Positions 14,083-23,883 are shown, counted from the stretch's first letter. The stretch is DNA of 64,000 nucleotides from an uncultured Eubacteriales bacterium (GCA_902773835.1 CACYFZ010000003.1:46858-110857), one strand, 5' to 3'. The notes: generated by a model not told the origin, from the sequence alone. A program made the numbers and translations.

Positions 14083-16296
14083 TTGGAGAACGAGAAAAAC
14101 AAAGCGTTGCTGGAAAGAATCGCTGAGCTTGAGAAGAGCCTGGAGTCCTTGGAAAAAAGATCCGGGCTTTTAAGTGAAGAGCTAAAAAGCATAAAAAGCA
14201 ACGTCGAAGCTATTAAATCTGAAGCCGGGGCAGGTGTAAATACTGCCGCTTCCGAGACCGGGCCTGAAATAATCACTCAGGAGATAGCAGTGCCTTCGGA
14301 AGTTAGTATTACGACTGCCACTAAAACGATTGCGAAAGCAAATCCAAAGAAAGCAAAGCCTAAGAAAGAAAAGAATGTCAGTCTTGAGCAGTTTATAGGA
14401 AGAAATGCCATGGGCATAGGCGCATCTGTTTTGGTGTTCATAGCCATGATTATGTTTGCCACCCTGCTCATGCCGTATATGGGGCAGGAAGTAAAATGCG
14501 CCGCGATGTATGTATTCAGCTTCATTCTCATAGGACTGGGGGAATGGGTATACAGAAAGCAGAAGAACGGATATCTGATACTATCCGCCTGCGGTGCGGG
14601 AGTCCTTTATATATCCATAGTTGCGACTCACGTATACTTCAGGTTTATAGATATGATTCCTCTTTACGTCCTGCTTTTGCTTTGGATGGCGTATGTGTCG
14701 TATTTAGGAAAGAAGAGGAGCCTTATCTTCGTTATTGTAGGTCAGATAGGAATCGCTATGTCGATCCTGATGTCCGCATACGGTATAGATACCGCCCTCT
14801 ATCTTTATCTCAGATTCGTCTTTGTCCTGATAGCTGAAGGCATGTATTACATCGTATTCCTTAAGTCGAAGTACAATTTCAAGCTTACGAACACCATCGG
14901 TATAATGGCGGCGTTTTTCGCATTTGACAGCGTGGTATTCAACAAATACCTGAATTACAGTTACTCTGCCAACAGACCCGGACTGACAGTGGTGCTGCTG
15001 ACCTTGGCAATCACAGCGCTTGCGGCGTGCAGACTTATAAGTGCTTCGGATAATTTAAAACAGCTTAACACGAGTGCCGTCGTATCGCTGGTTAACGGCA
15101 TTTTTGTTCTCTTGACCTGCAGCTCCCTGAAAGATGCCACGGGCAATTTGGGGATGCTGCTGAATATGGAAAATGCACCTTTACTTATGCAGTCTGCGTG
15201 GTGCTATCTGCCTTTAACGATTTATCTGGCAGCTGTTATTGCTGCAATCGTGCGTAATGGTAAAAAAGGAAAATACAATTCGGGAGTTTTGGCCTGCATT
15301 GCGTTCGGAGCGTTCCTTCTGAGCATACTTTTACTCCCGCATCAGATATGTCCGGTTTTGTATGCGGCTATTCTCTTGATGCTTGTGGCTTATAATGCGC
15401 AAGCTGACAGAAATGAATTATATCTTCTGTCACAGGCGGTGGTTTGCCTCGGCATGACCGTGACGGAAAAGGGTTCAGGCTTATTCTCTTCGCTGTTTAT
15501 ATTGGTGCTGTCTCTGGCTCAGATGGCATACAGCAGAACTTTGAACCCGCGCAGGCGCTTTATGCCGTATGAGATTATTTCTTATCTCACAACAATAGGA
15601 TACCTCTTTGTTCTGGCGCCTGTTGCTTTGGAAAAGCTCCGGGTGGACGATAAGTTCATCAGCTTCATTGTACAGACCGTGCTGATCATCTGTGTACAGC
15701 TGGCTGCAAAGAGATTCAACTGGATGTACAACAAAGATAATAAATTGAGCGTATTTTATTTCGCCAATCTGTTCTTCATGATTATCAGCGCATGGGGGAT
15801 TTCTTATTCTGAAGGTGTAGTTCAAATTATAATTGCAACGCTGCTCACTGCAGTTATTTTCAGCATTAACCTAAGATCGCTGCTGACCATTACTGAAAAA
15901 TACGGAGCATATATTGCTGCCAAATACAGCGTGCTGATTGGCGTGTTTATGTATCATTTAAATGTATCGAGTTATGTTTACAGCATAGTTTATTTGATAA
16001 TATCCATAATTTGCGTAGTAGCGGGCTTTAAGATTTCTAACAAGAGTGTCAGGTTGTACGGCCTGATCCTATCCATGCTTTCAATAGCCAAGCTCATACT
16101 GATTGACATTTCGTACAGCAATACTCTTATGAGGGCTTTTAGCTTCCTCATTTGCGGACTCCTGTGCTTCGGTATCAGCCTTATCTACAACCACATAGAT
16201 AAGCAGCAGAAAGCAAAAGAGTTGCAGCAAGAGTATGCTTTGAATAATCCTGAAATTGAAAACAGGGGGGATGCAATAAACAATGGTGATATTTGA
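14083..16296 (+). CDS. DUF2339 multi-pass membrane protein
   Basis: About 737 residues from TTG 14083, which has GGAG 9 nt upstream; TTG 14068 is also in frame but abuts its AAGGA. Layout: an N-terminal coiled coil (about residues 1-45, rich in Glu/Lys/Leu), a Lys/Ala/Pro linker to about residue 105, the conserved EQFIGRNAMGIGASVLVFIAMI entry helix, then some 20 or more membrane helices to near the C-terminus. This is the arrangement of DUF2339 proteins, widespread in bacteria and without established function. The 3' end overlaps the next gene by 14 nt, suggesting coupled translation. Nothing in the sequence points to a substrate. Confidence 0.8.
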   Translation: MENEKNKALLERIAELEKSLESLEKRSGLLSEELKSIKSNVEAIKSEAGAGVNTAASETGPEIITQEIAVPSEVSITTATKTIAKANPKKAKPKKEKNVSLEQFIGRNAMGIGASVLVFIAMIMFATLLMPYMGQEVKCAAMYVFSFILIGLGEWVYRKQKNGYLILSACGAGVLYISIVATHVYFRFIDMIPLYVLLLLWMAYVSYLGKKRSLIFVIVGQIGIAMSILMSAYGIDTALYLYLRFVFVLIAEGMYYIVFLKSKYNFKLTNTIGIMAAFFAFDSVVFNKYLNYSYSANRPGLTVVLLTLAITALAACRLISASDNLKQLNTSAVVSLVNGIFVLLTCSSLKDATGNLGMLLNMENAPLLMQSAWCYLPLTIYLAAVIAAIVRNGKKGKYNSGVLACIAFGAFLLSILLLPHQICPVLYAAILLMLVAYNAQADRNELYLLSQAVVCLGMTVTEKGSGLFSSLFILVLSLAQMAYSRTLNPRRRFMPYEIISYLTTIGYLFVLAPVALEKLRVDDKFISFIVQTVLIICVQLAAKRFNWMYNKDNKLSVFYFANLFFMIISAWGISYSEGVVQIIIATLLTAVIFSINLRSLLTITEKYGAYIAAKYSVLIGVFMYHLNVSSYVYSIVYLIISIICVVAGFKISNKSVRLYGLILSMLSIAKLILIDISYSNTLMRAFSFLICGLLCFGISLIYNHIDKQQKAKELQQEYALNNPEIENRGDAINNGDI

Positions 16297-16918
16297 TTTG
16301 GACGGAACGCTCTGGGATTCCACCAGAGAGGTGGCGGACTCTTGGAATGTTATGATAGAAGAGGAAACGGGAGAGAGGATAAGGCTCACGCCGGAGATTA
16401 TTTCCTCCGTTATGGGAAAGACCATGACGCAGATAGCGGATGAGCTTTTTTCCGATATTCCTGAGGATAAGAGATACAGGCTTTCGCATAAATGTGAAGC
16501 TTATGAAATTGATTATATAAGAGAACGAGGCGCCAATCTTTATCCGGGAGTAAGGGAGACTTTGGATAAGCTTTACGAAGCCGGAGTTAAAATGGCCGTC
16601 GTCAGCAACTGCCAGGAAGGTTATATTGCGGCTTTTATAGAGTCGATGAATATGCAAAAATACTTCGTTGACTACGAGGAGTGGGGCAGGACAGGCCTCG
16701 GCAAGGATGAAAATATTCGCCTGGTCATGGAAAGGAACGGGGAGGCCGAAGCCGTGTATGTCGGAGACATACAGCGCGACGCGGATGCGGCGCATGCGGC
16801 AGGCGTTCCCTGCATATATGCCGCATACGGCTTCGGACGCATTGCCGATGCGGATGGAGTTATAAACAGTTTCGAAGAGCTGCCCGGAGTTCTTCGAGAG
16901 ATGGGGTTCATTGATTAA
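16283..16918 (+). CDS. HAD-superfamily hydrolase, phosphoglycolate phosphatase-like
   Basis: 211 residues. HAD motif I is FDLDGTLWDST at the N-terminus (nucleophile Asp5 and Asp7), motif II VVSNCQEGY, the motif III lysine around GLGKDEN, and motif IV VGDIQRDADAAHAAG. A helical cap lies between motifs I and II (residues about 15-85), as in Gph/beta-phosphoglucomutase-type HADs. It likely dephosphorylates a small metabolite; the exact substrate cannot be read. It overlaps the DUF2339 gene by 14 nt and the phosphodiesterase gene starts 1 bp after its stop, so the three are one operon. Confidence 0.88.
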   Translation: MVIFDLDGTLWDSTREVADSWNVMIEEETGERIRLTPEIISSVMGKTMTQIADELFSDIPEDKRYRLSHKCEAYEIDYIRERGANLYPGVRETLDKLYEAGVKMAVVSNCQEGYIAAFIESMNMQKYFVDYEEWGRTGLGKDENIRLVMERNGEAEAVYVGDIQRDADAAHAAGVPCIYAAYGFGRIADADGVINSFEELPGVLREMGFID

Positions 16919-16919
16919 G

Positions 16920-17696
16920 ATGTTCGCAAAGAAAGTACGGATGAAAAAAGAATATGAGCTGGCACGGGCCTATGCCCATAGGGGCTATCACTGCAAGCCG
17001 GAGATCCCGGAAAATTCCATGGCTGCGTTCAGACGCGCTCTTGAACACGGAATGGCATCGGAACTTGACGTACACTTGATACATGACGGAACTTTGGTCG
17101 TTTTTCATGATGACGATTTGAAACGTGAGACAGGCGTAAAGGGTTCAATTGAATCTTACGATTATGAGAGCCTCAGCAAACTCAGACTGGAAGGTACGGG
17201 TGAAAAGATACCGACCTTTGATGAAGTTTTGGAATTATACGAGGACAGCGGACTTCCGCTTCTTATAGAACTCAAAGTAGTTAATCGAAATCACAAAGAA
17301 TTGGCCAAGGCAGTTGCGGACAGGCTCAAAACATACAAAGGGGCTTTCGCCATACAAAGTTTCTATCCGAGAGCTATTATGGAGTTCAGAAAGCAGATGC
17401 CGACTGTGGCACTCGGACAACTTTCGAAAAACTACTTCAACAGGGGAGACGGAATGCTTAAAACAAGGATTGCAATTATAGCCAATCTTCTGTTTAACAG
17501 GATAGCGAAACCTGACTTCGTATCATATAAACAAAAGGACAGATCCTCTAAAAGCTTTCGAAGAACTATAGACAGAAAAGGTCTCGGAAAAGCGGCCTGG
17601 ACGATAAGGACGCCTGAGGCTTATAAAGAAGCCTTGAAATCCGGCAGCGTAGCGATATTCGAGAACTTTAATCCGGACGATGTATCCTGGGACTAA
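16920..17696 (+). CDS. Glycerophosphodiester phosphodiesterase
   Basis: About 258 residues from ATG 16920; a TTG at 16911 is possible but sits only 3 nt from the GGGG of the ribosome site. GDPD hallmarks: AHRGYHCKPEIPENSMAAFR with the catalytic HRG and the ExNS metal/active-site pair, ELDVHLIHDGTLVVFHDDDL with the second catalytic histidine, and IELKVVN. No signal peptide or membrane segment, so it is cytosolic. It splits glycerophosphodiesters into glycerol-3-phosphate and an alcohol. Co-directional with the HAD gene, 1 bp gap. Confidence 0.9.
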   Translation: MFAKKVRMKKEYELARAYAHRGYHCKPEIPENSMAAFRRALEHGMASELDVHLIHDGTLVVFHDDDLKRETGVKGSIESYDYESLSKLRLEGTGEKIPTFDEVLELYEDSGLPLLIELKVVNRNHKELAKAVADRLKTYKGAFAIQSFYPRAIMEFRKQMPTVALGQLSKNYFNRGDGMLKTRIAIIANLLFNRIAKPDFVSYKQKDRSSKSFRRTIDRKGLGKAAWTIRTPEAYKEALKSGSVAIFENFNPDDVSWD

Positions 17697-17714
17697 GGGG
17701 AGTATGGAATAAGG

Positions 17715-18500
17715 ATGAATTATATCAAGGGTGCTAAATTGACATATGTGGGAGTCTGGCATTTCACCAGACTGACTTACAGGTCGGTGCTCTTTGTGTT
17801 GCTTCTGATAGGGTATATCAGGTACAGATTCAACTACGGCCATCCTCTTATGATGGAAATCGAAAAGGTGCCCGCCATAATATACGTCGTATGGGCGGTA
17901 TTCGTAATTGAAATGATAGCGCGCTTCTTTCCTTCAAAATATGAGAGCCCGGGGTGTCAGAAGCAGTTTGCTCAGAACTACATAAAAACAGGTGAGACAG
18001 AAATAAAGATACCGGATAACAACGCGACCTTGTTGGTGGCCCTTTTGTGGATAGTGTTTAACGGAATATTCGGTGCGCTGAGAATGACAGGCGTTCTGGA
18101 CGACGGAGCCATGATACTTCTTTGCAGCGCGTATTCCGTATGCGATATGATATGCATACTTTTCTTCTGCCCTTTCCAATCGTGGTTTCTGAAGAATAAA
18201 TGCTGCGCATCATGCAGAATATACAACTGGGATTATGCCATGATGTTCACCCCGCTCTTCTTCGTCTCTAAGACTTACACATGGAGTTTGCTGCTGCTGT
18301 CGGTTGCCCTTCTGGTAAGATGGGAGATAACTTTTTACAGGCATCCGGAGCGGTTTTCGGAAAACACCAACGCATATCTTAAATGCGAGAATTGCACTGA
18401 AAAACTCTGCACTCATAAAAAACAGCTTCACAAACTCTGGGCGCAGATTGAAGCAAGCACTAAAGAACGGATGAAAAAACTCAGTAATTCTGAAGAATAA
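17715..18500 (+). CDS. Uncharacterised membrane protein with cysteine-rich cytosolic motifs
   Basis: 261 residues; no named family could be assigned with confidence. About six membrane helices are visible (for example near residues 22-36, 52-66, 103-120, 127-150, 174-188 and 192-205). Two Cys clusters stand out: NKCCASCRIYNWDYAMM between helices, and a C-terminal CENCTEKLCTHKK, which could bind a metal or a cluster. An N-terminal HFTRLTYRSVLF segment and basic tail suggest the N-terminus is cytosolic. It lies 18 bp after the phosphodiesterase gene and 11 bp before the ABC exporter, so it is co-transcribed with both. Function unknown. Confidence 0.75.
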   Translation: MNYIKGAKLTYVGVWHFTRLTYRSVLFVLLLIGYIRYRFNYGHPLMMEIEKVPAIIYVVWAVFVIEMIARFFPSKYESPGCQKQFAQNYIKTGETEIKIPDNNATLLVALLWIVFNGIFGALRMTGVLDDGAMILLCSAYSVCDMICILFFCPFQSWFLKNKCCASCRIYNWDYAMMFTPLFFVSKTYTWSLLLLSVALLVRWEITFYRHPERFSENTNAYLKCENCTEKLCTHKKQLHKLWAQIEASTKERMKKLSNSEE

Positions 18501-18511
18501 GAGGTAATTGA

Positions 18512-20860
18512 ATGGCGGGACCGGGACCGGGAAGAATGGGCCCAATGGGCTTTCTGACCGATGAAGAAAAACAAAATATGCCGAAGGTGACCAAAGAGCT
18601 TTTGGCCAGGATAATGAGTTATCTGAAGCCGTACTGGCTGCAGCTGGTTTTTGTGTTTATCGCGATACTGCTGTCTGCTACGGTAGGGCTTCTTCCTTCT
18701 ATAATCACGGGGCGTATAGTGGACGAGGCTCTTGTAGGAAAGAATATGGAGCTCTTGATCAAGCTTCTGATAGCTGCTTTTGCCGCGCTTACCGTGAGCC
18801 AACTTGTGGGCGTACTCGAGAATTACATCAATGCCTGGATTGCCCAGCACATCATATTCGATATGAGAAATCAGATGTACAAGCATCTGCAGTTTATGCC
18901 GCATTCCTTCTTTACTACGGAAAAGCAGGGAGACATTATCACACGCATGAATACTGACATAAGCGGAGTAAGCTCCGTCATAAGCGGTACTCTTGCGAGT
19001 GTGGTCAGCAATATAGCAACAGTGATTACCACACTAATCGCACTGTTCAGCATGAGTGTTCCTTTGGCACTTGTCGGAATTGCCGTTATACCGCTTTTGG
19101 TGCTACCGACCAGATCTGCAGGACGCACACGCTGGAAATATCTCACTGAAAGTCAGGCCAAAAGCGATGAACTGAACCAAAAGATAGATGAAACCTTGTC
19201 TGTCAGCGGCTCAATGCTTGTAAAAATCTTTACCAAGGAGCAGCAGGAATACGATGAATTCGTAGGCATCAACAAAGAGGTGACGGCTCTTAATATGAAA
19301 GAGCAACGCTCCGGGCAGCTTTTTAGAGTGGCCCTCGGTATGTTTACACAAGTAGGGCCTCTGCTGATTTACTTTGCAGGCGGTTACTTTATCATAAAAA
19401 ATATAGATCCGAATCTTACGGTTGGTATGATTACCGCCACTGTGGCACTTATTAACAGATTATACAGGCCGATAGAGCAATTGTTGAATATTTCCGTGGA
19501 CTTCACGAGGTCTCTCGCTCTGTTCACACGTATATTTGATTACTTCGACAGAGAAAATACCATTGTCTCTCCTGAGAACGGGCAGAAACCTGATGTGGAT
19601 AACAAGCCTATTACATATGAGCATGTTGCATTCAGCTACAATCCCGAAACTCCGATACTGACGGATGTTAATTTCGAGGTTCCGGGAGGAAAGATGTATG
19701 CCATAGTCGGACCTTCGGGTTCGGGAAAATCCACGGTAGTCAATCTCATCCCTCGTCTCTATGATGTAAATGACGGAGCTGTAAAGATAGCGGGAGTTGA
19801 CGTACGCGACTTCGACCTCACTTATCTCCGAGAGCAGATAGGTGTCGTTACGCAGGAGTCGTATCTCTTCAACGGAACAATTCTGGAGAACCTTCGCTAT
19901 GCGAAATCCGATGCGACCATGGAGGAGATTGAAGAGGCATGCAAGATTGCCAACATCCACGACTTCATAGTCTCGCAGCCTGACGGATATGACACAGAAG
20001 TCGGAAACAGAGGGCTGAAACTGTCCGGAGGTGAGAAGCAGAGGCTCTCACTTGCCAGAGTTATTCTGAAAGATCCGAAGATACTCATACTCGATGAGGC
20101 AACCTCGTCACTCGATTCAATAAGCGAGAATTCAATTCAGGATGCACTTGAAAAGATGATGGTCGGAAGAACCAGCATAGTAATCGCTCACAGGCTGTCG
20201 ACGATTCTGAAAGCGGATCAGATACTTGTCGTAAAGGGCGGTGTTATCGCAGAGCAGGGAACTCATGATGAGCTCCTGGCTCTTGAGGGCACATACAAAG
20301 AGCTTTATGAGACACAGTTCAGACAAGCGATTGAAAGTGAGACTTTCAGAAAGGCGGGTGCGGAGGACGCTGCCGCAATTGAGAAGATATATGAACATAC
20401 TCATGATGCCGAAGAGGCCGGTCTTACGACTATAGGATGGAAAAGGGACATATATCCTACCCCGAAGACGGCCGAAGATTCTCTGCAGCGCGGAGATATG
20501 TATGTTGCGGAAATAGACGGAAAGGTAATAGCCACGGCCATAATCAATCAGGAGCAAGTGGATGTGTACGCGGACTGCGATTGGAAGTACAAGGTGCCGG
20601 ATGATAAGGTGGCCGTACTTCATACGCTGGCGGTAGACCCTGAGACCAGGGGCAGAGGTGTCGGACAATCCTTCGTCAGATTCTATGAACAGCTGGCCAA
20701 GGACTGGGGCTGCGAAGTTCTCAGAATCGACACTAATGCCAAGAATGAGGCTGCCAGGAAAATGTATAAGAAGATGGGATATATAGAGACGGATATAGTT
20801 CCGACTGACTTCAACGGCTTGGAGAATATAGATCTCGTGCTGATGGAGAAGAAACTGTAA
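18512..20860 (+). CDS. ABC exporter (membrane domain + ATPase) fused to a C-terminal GNAT acetyltransferase
   Basis: 782 residues in one unbroken frame. Residues about 30-340 form a six-helix type IV (MsbA-like) exporter domain; the ATPase follows with Walker [10 protein letters not shown] near 400, LSGGEKQR near 504 and ILILDEATSSLDS. From about residue 610 a GNAT N-acetyltransferase domain begins (TFRKAGAEDAAAIEKIYEH), with the acetyl-CoA motif LAVDPETRGRGVG near 706-718 and the closing NEAARKMYKKMGY. Both halves look intact. The N-terminus is Gly/Pro-rich (AGPGPGRMGPMGF). ABC exporters of this type act as homo- or heterodimers; only one is present. The fusion could modify a substrate before or after export, or it may be a genomic accident. 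Good GAGGTAATTG ribosome context. Confidence 0.88.
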   Translation: MAGPGPGRMGPMGFLTDEEKQNMPKVTKELLARIMSYLKPYWLQLVFVFIAILLSATVGLLPSIITGRIVDEALVGKNMELLIKLLIAAFAALTVSQLVGVLENYINAWIAQHIIFDMRNQMYKHLQFMPHSFFTTEKQGDIITRMNTDISGVSSVISGTLASVVSNIATVITTLIALFSMSVPLALVGIAVIPLLVLPTRSAGRTRWKYLTESQAKSDELNQKIDETLSVSGSMLVKIFTKEQQEYDEFVGINKEVTALNMKEQRSGQLFRVALGMFTQVGPLLIYFAGGYFIIKNIDPNLTVGMITATVALINRLYRPIEQLLNISVDFTRSLALFTRIFDYFDRENTIVSPENGQKPDVDNKPITYEHVAFSYNPETPILTDVNFEVPGGKMYAIVGPSGSGKSTVVNLIPRLYDVNDGAVKIAGVDVRDFDLTYLREQIGVVTQESYLFNGTILENLRYAKSDATMEEIEEACKIANIHDFIVSQPDGYDTEVGNRGLKLSGGEKQRLSLARVILKDPKILILDEATSSLDSISENSIQDALEKMMVGRTSIVIAHRLSTILKADQILVVKGGVIAEQGTHDELLALEGTYKELYETQFRQAIESETFRKAGAEDAAAIEKIYEHTHDAEEAGLTTIGWKRDIYPTPKTAEDSLQRGDMYVAEIDGKVIATAIINQEQVDVYADCDWKYKVPDDKVAVLHTLAVDPETRGRGVGQSFVRFYEQLAKDWGCEVLRIDTNAKNEAARKMYKKMGYIETDIVPTDFNGLENIDLVLMEKKL

Positions 20861-20886
20861 CCGAGGATGTGAGAAAATAAATCGCT

Positions 20887-22239
20887 ATGGAGCAAATCAA
20901 TATATTCGAAAGTGAAAACAGGAATCAGAGTCAGCCCCTGGCTGCCAGAATGAGACCGAGGAATCTCGATGAGTTCGTAGGACAGAAGCATCTGGTGGGA
21001 GAGGGCAAGGTTTTGCGCAATCTAATAGAACGCGACAGCATATCTTCCATGATATTCTGGGGGCCGCCGGGAGTGGGGAAGACGACTCTGGCTCAGATAG
21101 TGGCTGCGAAGACGGATGCGCAGTTCATTACTTTCAGTGCGGTGACTTCCGGCATTAAGGATATAAAGAATGTGATGCAGCAGGCGGACAGGATGACGGC
21201 GGTCGGAGCCAGGACCATAGTTTTCGTGGATGAGATTCACAGGTTCAATAAGGCCCAGCAGGACGCTTTCCTTCCTTTCGTGGAAAAGGGCAGCATAATA
21301 CTCATAGGAGCAACGACGGAGAATCCTTCATTTGAGGTAAACGGCGCTCTTCTGTCCAGGTGCAAGGTCTTTGTGCTGCAGCAGCTGACGCAGGATGACA
21401 TAGCACAGCTTATAAGAAATGCGATAAGCGATCCGAGGGGTTTCGGAGATCAGGACGTAAGAATAAGCGAAGATGTAATAAATGCGTTGGCCGGTTTCGC
21501 AAACGGAGATGCCAGAACAGCGCTTTCGACTCTTGAGATGATGGTCCTTAATGCGGAATATGAGACCGCTGATGACGGACATGAGATCATAAATATTACT
21601 ACAGAGGATTTCGAGCAATGTACTTCCAGAAAGTCACTGCTATATGATAAACAGGGAGAAGAGCATTACAATCTGATTTCCGCTCTTCATAAATCCATGC
21701 GAAATTCGGATGCGGATGCGGCTGTCTATTGGCTGGCTCGTATGCTGGAGTCAGGAGAGGACCCTATGTACATAGCTCGCCGTGTCACGAGGTTCGCGGC
21801 AGAGGATGTAGGCCTCGCTGATCCGAGAGCTTTGGAGCTCTCGGTGGCGGCATTCCAGGCCTGCCATCTCATAGGAATGCCGGAGTGCAGCGTGCACCTC
21901 AGCGAGGCCGTCATCTACAACGCCCTCGCGCCCAAGTCCAATGCGATGGAAGTCGCATATATGGAAGCCGCACGCGATGCCAATGAGCATCTCGCAGAGC
22001 CGGTTCCGATGAATATAAGAAATGCGCCTACGGGGCTTATGAAGGACCTTGGATACGGAAAGGGGTATGTCTACGCTCATGATACGGAAGATAAGATAGC
22101 CGATATGGAATGTCTGCCTGAAAGCTTACGTGGCAGGGAGTATTACCATCCGGGAGACCAAGGCTTCGAGCCTCGCTTCAAAGAAAGATATGAGGCTATT
22201 AAGAAGTGGAGAGAAGAACAGAAAGAGAAAAAGAGATAG
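20887..22239 (+). CDS. rarA: Replication-associated recombination protein A (RarA/MgsA), AAA+ ATPase
   Basis: 450 residues, standard length. Begins with RMRPRNLDEFVGQKHLVG, then Walker A WGPPGVGKTT (residues about 57-66), Walker B FVDEIHRFNKAQQD, sensor I IGATTENPSFEVN and the arginine finger region LLSRCKVF. The C-terminal tetramerisation domain includes EDVGLADPRAL and SNAMEVAYMEA. It acts at stalled replication forks and interacts with SSB in studied bacteria. The gene is 26 bp downstream of the ABC-GNAT fusion and 9 bp upstream of the symporter, with no terminator between them. Confidence 0.95.
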   Translation: MEQINIFESENRNQSQPLAARMRPRNLDEFVGQKHLVGEGKVLRNLIERDSISSMIFWGPPGVGKTTLAQIVAAKTDAQFITFSAVTSGIKDIKNVMQQADRMTAVGARTIVFVDEIHRFNKAQQDAFLPFVEKGSIILIGATTENPSFEVNGALLSRCKVFVLQQLTQDDIAQLIRNAISDPRGFGDQDVRISEDVINALAGFANGDARTALSTLEMMVLNAEYETADDGHEIINITTEDFEQCTSRKSLLYDKQGEEHYNLISALHKSMRNSDADAAVYWLARMLESGEDPMYIARRVTRFAAEDVGLADPRALELSVAAFQACHLIGMPECSVHLSEAVIYNALAPKSNAMEVAYMEAARDANEHLAEPVPMNIRNAPTGLMKDLGYGKGYVYAHDTEDKIADMECLPESLRGREYYHPGDQGFEPRFKERYEAIKKWREEQKEKKR

Positions 22240-22248
22240 CAGGGTATA

Positions 22249-23814
22249 ATGAAAAGGGAAGAGCTTAAAACAAAACTCGGGAATATAGAGGAAATACAGG
22301 AATTCGCCAACTCCGTACTCGAAAAGAACGATTCAAGCAGAAGAAACAGATTCGAAACAATGCTTGTAATCGAGGCCATTTACAATGATATGATCGATCA
22401 AGGTGTCGATCCGGAAACCGAGGTGGAGATTTTTGCGTCGCAGACCTTCGGAGAGATCAAGCTGATAATGGGATATGACGGAAAACTCTTTACTCCGAAT
22501 CCGGACGGAGAAGCATCCGTAAACAACCTTGTAATGAAAGGGTACGGAGACAAGATAGATTACAGGTATCATAGCGGTCGCAACACCATATCCATCACGA
22601 TCAAGAGAAAATATATCAAATCGTTTACGATGTGCTTTCTGGGTACGCTTTTGGCTTTTATCGCATATGTTCCGATGAAGCTCTTTATGAGCCCGGAAAG
22701 CTTGGCCTTTCTGTCCGATCAGATAATTATGCCGGTGGAAAAGATGTTTATTAACGCGGTGCTTATGATTGGTGCGCCGGTCACATTTTTCTCTCTGCTA
22801 CGTAATATTACTGATGCATATATAGTGTCCGAAAGCAGCTCCGGAATGCGATATATTCAGAGGAAAACGATTCAGACATCGATAGTTGCAATCTTCTTGG
22901 CTGTACTTACGGGATTTGCCATTATTGCAACAGCAGGCAATTTGCACAGATTTGTTTCCGGAATCTCGGAGATGGGATTACACAAAAGCATAGGAGAAAT
23001 AATCGAATCTCTGGTACCTACCAACATCTTTGCCCCTTTCGAAGAAATAATGCCGTTTCCGCTTATATTATTTGCGCTTATGACGGCCTACGCTTTCTGC
23101 TCTGTGGGACAGTATTTCGACACCCTTAAAAAAGCAACGGACGTATGTTATACACTCTTTTCGAAGATGCTCACAGCTATTATCTACACACTTCCTTTCT
23201 TTGCTTTTTTGGCGGGCTTGGATATTTTGCTGGGCGATGGCTTGCTCGGCATGCTTGATATAATCCTCATAGCCGTTATAGTTCTGCTCAGCCTTTCGGT
23301 TATGGCTCTGTATTATATTATCAGGCTTAAGGTTTCCGGAGTTGATGTAAAAGAATTTATCAAAAATATGAAACCGATCCTGCGCGAGAATCTATTGATT
23401 AACTCAGCCATAGACGCGGTTCCGTTTAATGTCAGATATTGTGCCAGGAAATTCGGTTTGGACAGAAAGAAGCTCGAAGCTTCGCTGTCCACGCTGGCCC
23501 AGCTTAATCTGGACGGCAACTGTTTCCTGATTATGCTGGTCACATTGATATATATATTCGCGGTCGGAGCGACAGTCAGCTGGCTCAATCTGATAGCAAT
23601 CGGAGCACTGGTTCTTTTTCTTTCGCTCGGTGCGCCGAATCAGCCCGGCTCTGTCCTTATAGGCTTCCTGATTATTGCCAACTATTTGAAAGCATATGAT
23701 ATATTGGCCGTGGCTATTTACTCAGAGGTGTTCTTCGGAAGCCTTTTGAATCTCGTAAACGTGACGGGAGATATAGTCACCGTGGTTGTTGAAGATGACC
23801 GACTAAAAGCCTAA
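22249..23814 (+). CDS. Dicarboxylate/amino acid:cation symporter (SDF/DAACS family) with cytosolic N-terminal domain
   Basis: 521 residues. From about residue 125 it shows the GltPh-like fold: eight membrane helices, two re-entrant segments, and the substrate/cation motifs VPFNVRYCARKFGL and GAPNQPGS (the NMDGT-type cation motif reads NLDGN here). Typical family members are about 400-420 residues; here a roughly 120-residue soluble domain precedes the transporter. That domain (MLVIEAIYNDMIDQG..., VEIFASQTFGEIKLIMGYDGKLFTP) resembles a degenerate HATPase fold of the anti-sigma kinase type. Likely uptake of glutamate, aspartate or a dicarboxylate. A bidirectional terminator follows immediately. 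Confidence 0.82.
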   Translation: MKREELKTKLGNIEEIQEFANSVLEKNDSSRRNRFETMLVIEAIYNDMIDQGVDPETEVEIFASQTFGEIKLIMGYDGKLFTPNPDGEASVNNLVMKGYGDKIDYRYHSGRNTISITIKRKYIKSFTMCFLGTLLAFIAYVPMKLFMSPESLAFLSDQIIMPVEKMFINAVLMIGAPVTFFSLLRNITDAYIVSESSSGMRYIQRKTIQTSIVAIFLAVLTGFAIIATAGNLHRFVSGISEMGLHKSIGEIIESLVPTNIFAPFEEIMPFPLILFALMTAYAFCSVGQYFDTLKKATDVCYTLFSKMLTAIIYTLPFFAFLAGLDILLGDGLLGMLDIILIAVIVLLSLSVMALYYIIRLKVSGVDVKEFIKNMKPILRENLLINSAIDAVPFNVRYCARKFGLDRKKLEASLSTLAQLNLDGNCFLIMLVTLIYIFAVGATVSWLNLIAIGALVLFLSLGAPNQPGSVLIGFLIIANYLKAYDILAVAIYSEVFFGSLLNLVNVTGDIVTVVVEDDRLKA

Positions 23815-23828
23815 TAAAAAGAGGTGAA

Positions 23829-23867
23829 AAAAAGACCGAAGAACTTAGGCTGTTCTTCGGTCTTTGT
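23829..23867. terminator. Bidirectional intrinsic terminator between the symporter gene and deoD
   Basis: AAAGACCGAAGAAC (23831-23844) pairs perfectly with GTTCTTCGGTCTTT (23852-23865), 14 bp, 7-nt loop. The T-rich 3' arm serves the plus strand and the A-run at 23827-23833 gives a U tract on the minus strand. Confidence 0.88.
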
Positions 23868-23883
23868 CTGTTCAACTTTCGGA

